Positions 4,130-6,830 of a DNA stretch of 6,830 nucleotides are shown one piece after another. The position numbers and the translations under genes were made by a program. The notes under the pieces are model-generated. The model was not told the DNA's origin, ran no database searches, and was given only the letters and a program-made list of their open reading frames with translations. This DNA comes from Prevotellaceae bacterium. GTDB taxonomy: Bacteria > Bacteroidota > Bacteroidia > Bacteroidales > UBA932. The stretch is taken from contig JAITKY010000217.1 in assembly GCA_031278135.1 (NCBI GenBank), positions 1 to 6,830 on the forward strand, given 5' to 3'. Each line of letters begins with the position of its first letter. Within the stretch, counting starts at the first letter, position 1.

Positions 4130-6319
4130 ATGGAAAATTTTCGTTTTAAGGCTTTGACAATATTAAACAGTCGTCAACCGGTTCATTTTAAAGGAAAAGA
4201 TGAAGCCGTATCGACTTATTTTGCCGAAAATGTGTTCGACAGAAACAAAATGCGGAAATATTTGACGCCCGAAGCATTCGACGCTGTGATTGAGGCGATT
4301 GACGAAGGCGCTAAAATTAACCGGAAGTTCGCCGACCAAATCGCTTCCGGAATGAAATCGTGGGCAATCGAAAGAGGCGTAACACATTATACTCACTGGT
4401 TTCATCCCTTAAACGAATCGACTGCCGAAAAACACGATTCGTTTTTTGAAATCACAAAGTCAGGAGACGGTATCGAAAACTTCCGCGGCGAACTGTTAAT
4501 CCAACAGGAGCCCGACGCTTCGAGTTTTCCGAGCGGAGGTCTGCGCAATACTTTCGAAGCGAGGGGATACACAGCTTGGGATCCTTCGTCGCCGGCGTTC
4601 ATCCACGATAAAACACTGTGTATCCCAACGGTATTCGTATCGTTCACGGGCGAGGCGCTCGATTTTAAAGCGCCGTTGCTGAAATCTTTAGCAGCGTTGG
4701 ATAAGGCGGCGACGGCTGTTGCTCAGTATTTCGACAGAGATGTCCGTCATGTTTTTTCAACCGTTGGTTTGGAACAGGAGTATTTTGTTGTAGATGAAGC
4801 ATTATACCATGCCCGTCCCGACCTGATGATGACCGGACGAACTCTGATGGGACACGAAGCAGCACGAAATCAACAGTTGGGCGACCATTATTTCGGCACT
4901 ATTCCCGAACGGGTTGCAACGTTCATGCGCGATTTTGAAGAAGAAGCCTATCGCCTTGGTATTCCGTTGAAAACACGTCATAACGAAGTGTCGCCGAATC
5001 AGTATGAGTGCGCTCCGAATTTTGAGGAAGGAAATCTGGCTGTTGATCATAATCTGCTGTTAATGTCGATAATGAAAAACATTGCCAAACGTCATAACTT
5101 GCGCGTGCTTTTCCACGAAAAACCGTATATGAATGTTAACGGTTCCGGAAAACACAGTAACTGGTCGCTGGCTTCCGATCAGGGCGTCAATCTGTTATCG
5201 CCAGGCAAAACTCCGAGAAACAACTTGCAGTTTCTCACGTTTTTTATCTGCACCATTCGAGCCGTACACGAACATGGACGGCTGTTGATGTCGAGTGTTG
5301 CGAATCTCGGTAATTATCAGCGTTTAGGCGCTCACGAGGCTCCGCCGCCGATAATGTCTGTGTTTATCGGCGAAACCCTCCAAAAAACACTTAACTCGCT
5401 GGAAGAAAAGATTCCCAACAAAAAAATGACGCCCGACGAAAAAACAGAACTGAAACTCGACGTCATGGGTAAAATCCCTGAAATCATGCCCGATACAACC
5501 GACCGTAACCGGACATCGCCATTTACATTTTCGGGCAACCGTTTCGAGTTTCGCGCTGTTGGAGCAAGCAGTAACTGCGCCGCTTCGTTGCTGATTCTCA
5601 ACGCAGCAGTAGCGCAACAACTGAATATTTTCAAAACTGAAGTGGATAAATTAATCGATAAAAATATCAAAAAAGACGAAGCCATACTTCAGATTTTGAG
5701 GACTTTTATCGTGAAATCAAAAAATATCCTGTTCGACGGAAACAGTTATTCGGACGAGTGGAGAAAAGAAGCCGAAAAACGAGGACTCGGTATAATCGAC
5801 AGTATTACAGACGCATTCAGAACTTATCTCAGTCCAAAATCGATAAACTTACTGGCAGAAACGGGAGTGCTTTCGAAACGGGAACTCGAATCACGCTACG
5901 AAATCAAAAACGAAACCTTCCTGAAAAAATTGCAGATAGAATCCCGTGTATTAGGCGATCTCGCTCTGAATCACATCATTCCGACAGCAATACAATATCA
6001 AAATATCCTTATCGAAAATGTACAGGGACTCAAAGGATTGTTCGGCGACAAAGCCGACGACATGATTATCCCGCAAATGAGAGCGCTGGAAAAATTATCG
6101 CGCCACGTCAAAGAAATCAATATCAAAGTGTATCAGATGATTGACGAACGTAAAAAAGCCAACGCAATCGATGATATCATAACACGTGCCGAAGAATATT
6201 TCAAAAATGTGCTGCCTTTCCTCGACAGTATAAGGTATCATATCGATAAATTAGAAATGATCATCGACGACGAACTCTGGCCTATGCCAAAATACAGAGA
6301 ACTACTGTTTTTCCATTGA
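4130..6319 (+). CDS. glnN: Type III glutamine synthetase
   Basis: The enzyme condenses glutamate and ammonia with ATP to make glutamine, the main entry of ammonia into biosynthesis. The 729-residue length is that of type III (GSIII) enzymes found in Bacteroidota, well above type I or II subunits. The N-terminal part includes THYTHWFHPLNESTAEKHDSF, diagnostic of this type. Catalytic-domain motifs are intact: GLEQEYF (213-219, metal-binding glutamates E215 and E217), RHNEVSPNQYE (283-293), the substrate/ATP-site GSGKHSNWS (338-346), and NRTSPFTFSGNRFEFR (460-475) with the arginines and glutamate of the active site. A long helical C-terminal region from about 500 is typical of GSIII, which forms dodecamers. 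No strong Shine-Dalgarno precedes the ATG, and no separate promoter is visible in the 9-nt gap, so co-transcription with trxB is likely. No PII or GlnR-type site is apparent. Confidence 0.97.
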   Translation: MENFRFKALTILNSRQPVHFKGKDEAVSTYFAENVFDRNKMRKYLTPEAFDAVIEAIDEGAKINRKFADQIASGMKSWAIERGVTHYTHWFHPLNESTAEKHDSFFEITKSGDGIENFRGELLIQQEPDASSFPSGGLRNTFEARGYTAWDPSSPAFIHDKTLCIPTVFVSFTGEALDFKAPLLKSLAALDKAATAVAQYFDRDVRHVFSTVGLEQEYFVVDEALYHARPDLMMTGRTLMGHEAARNQQLGDHYFGTIPERVATFMRDFEEEAYRLGIPLKTRHNEVSPNQYECAPNFEEGNLAVDHNLLLMSIMKNIAKRHNLRVLFHEKPYMNVNGSGKHSNWSLASDQGVNLLSPGKTPRNNLQFLTFFICTIRAVHEHGRLLMSSVANLGNYQRLGAHEAPPPIMSVFIGETLQKTLNSLEEKIPNKKMTPDEKTELKLDVMGKIPEIMPDTTDRNRTSPFTFSGNRFEFRAVGASSNCAASLLILNAAVAQQLNIFKTEVDKLIDKNIKKDEAILQILRTFIVKSKNILFDGNSYSDEWRKEAEKRGLGIIDSITDAFRTYLSPKSINLLAETGVLSKRELESRYEIKNETFLKKLQIESRVLGDLALNHIIPTAIQYQNILIENVQGLKGLFGDKADDMIIPQMRALEKLSRHVKEINIKVYQMIDERKKANAIDDIITRAEEYFKNVLPFLDSIRYHIDKLEMIIDDELWPMPKYRELLFFH

Positions 6320-6371
6320 TTTTCGGCATTTTTTGACACACAGATAACAAAGTTTTTTTTGCCATCAATTC

Positions 6372-6427
6372 TACAAAGCCCACAAAACGCACAAAAAGAG
6401 ATCTTTATGTGTTTTACGGGCTTTGTA
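6372..6427 (+). repeat. 56-nt imperfect hairpin after glnN, possible terminator
   Basis: TACAAAGCCC (6372-6381) and GGGCTTTGTA (6418-6427) form a perfect 10-bp base. Inside, further pairing (AAA 6385-6387 with TTT 6413-6415, GCAC 6389-6392 with GTGT 6409-6412, AAAGA 6395-6399 with TCTTT 6402-6406) almost closes the whole arm, leaving small bulges. It begins 52 nt past the glnN stop. The right arm is not followed by a long T run (only ACTTTT a few bases on), so a classical terminator role is uncertain; a processing or 3'-end-stabilising structure fits equally well. Confidence 0.6.
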
Positions 6428-6547
6428 ATACGACTTTTCGCCAAATTTTCGATTTTTCATCCCGGATTCTTCGATTTTTCCTCATTTTTTTTGTCAAAAA
6501 AACGTGTTTTTTCGAAAATCGTTCCACTTCCGAACATCAATTTCGCG

Positions 6548-6628
6548 AAAAATGAAAAAAAATTTTCAAAATTTTGCGCTTAATAATCAGGTATTTACAA
6601 AAAAAATGAAAAAAAATTTTCAAAAATA
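6548..6628. repeat. 24-bp direct repeat in an A/T-rich tract upstream of the rRNA-type promoter
   Basis: An identical 24-bp segment lies at 6548-6571 and 6602-6625, 54 bp apart. Each copy contains TGAAAAAAAATTTTCA, an inverted repeat of TGAAAA / TTTTCA around four A. The tract between the glnN hairpin and the promoter (6428-6628) contains no believable gene. The position just upstream of a strong promoter suggests an UP-like or curved-DNA activator region. Confidence 0.7.
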
Positions 6629-6659
6629 TTTGGAGGTAAAGAAAAAGTATTTACCTTTG
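6629..6659 (+). promoter_or_regulatory. Strong Bacteroidota-type promoter, probably of an rRNA operon
   Basis: TTTG (6629-6632) is followed by 19 bp and TACCTTTG (6652-6659), agreeing with the TTTG / TAnnTTTG pattern in both elements and in spacing. Transcription should start near 6665. It is the best promoter in the window. Confidence 0.8.
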
Positions 6660-6664
6660 CACTC

Positions 6665-6830
6665 CCAAACGGAAACGAAAGGGCTACGAATCGGAAACGA
6701 AACGGAGAAACAAAAGTTCTTTGAAAATATTGGAAACAGCGCTAAGTAAAGCAAAAATTTACTTAACAAAAAAAAGAGTAATCAATTCTTTTTAAGATAA
6801 GAATCAGAGTTAAGGGATCAAAAAACATAA
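6665..6830 (+). ncRNA. Transcribed leader, probably of a 16S rRNA operon, continuing past the right edge
   Basis: No gene is encoded here. GTTCTTTGAAA (6716-6726) within AGTTCTTTGAAAATATTGG closely resembles the boxA-like antitermination segment found before 16S genes in Bacteroidota. CGGAAACGAAA is repeated at 6670-6680 and 6692-6702. TAAGTAAA (6743-6750) and TTTACTTA (6758-6765) form a perfect 8-bp stem, and ATTCTT (6785-6790) with AAGAAT (6799-6804) a second one. Such stems are usual in pre-rRNA leaders for antitermination and 5' processing. The mature 16S start (with AGAGTTTGATCC) is not reached, so the rRNA operon is inferred. A leader of some other highly expressed gene is the alternative. 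Confidence 0.65.

Noticed and set aside
5332..5685. Minus-strand ORFs of 98 and 117 residues within glnN
   Set aside because: They overlap the glutamine synthetase active-site region in antisense and have no recognisable features.
6359..6749. Two plus-strand ORFs (74 and 81 residues) after glnN
   Set aside because: They are Lys/Phe-rich translations of A/T tracts, the hairpin and the rRNA-type promoter and leader.

Overview
The window looks like a chromosomal segment from a member of the Bacteroidota, most likely Bacteroidales. Three things point there: promoter -7 boxes of the form TAnnTTTG, start codons preceded by A/T-rich sequence rather than a strong Shine-Dalgarno, and a 729-residue type III glutamine synthetase next to a typical Bacteroidales-like thioredoxin reductase. 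No species can be named from the sequence alone.

Left part (1-880) is a scar zone with no intact gene. It holds the truncated end of an unidentified minus-strand gene, a C-terminal remnant of an IS66-like transposase, three tandem hairpin units of 21-22 bp, and a minus-strand Fic-family fragment that runs in frame into the hairpin array. The A/T-rich stretch 787-841 in front of the next operon holds a perfect 10-bp tandem repeat and a perfect 18-bp palindrome, together a candidate operator.

Middle part (890-2893) is a compact three-gene plus-strand cluster with gaps of 11 and 13 nt: an exported propeller-like (LVIVP-type) protein, a lipoprotein with a Gly/Ser tether followed by propeller-like repeats, and a predicted outer-membrane beta-barrel. 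It ends at a strong hairpin terminator (2917-2948). I infer a cell-envelope or surface module of unknown function; it is the least characterised coding unit in the window.

Right part (3123-6319) has a Bacteroidota-type promoter, then trxB (thioredoxin reductase) and, 9 nt later, glnN (type III glutamine synthetase), probably co-transcribed. A long imperfect hairpin follows glnN. The last 200 bases carry an A/T-rich tract with a 24-bp direct repeat, a near-consensus promoter (TTTG, 19 bp, TACCTTTG), and an untranslated leader with a boxA-like GTTCTTTGAAA and two stem-loops. This layout resembles the leader of a Bacteroidota rRNA operon, so a 16S rRNA gene probably starts just beyond the right edge; the rRNA itself is not in the window.

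There is no CRISPR array, no tRNA gene I could recognise, and no clear defence system. The better candidates for something undescribed are the envelope operon with its operator-like DNA and the hairpin array fused to the Fic remnant.
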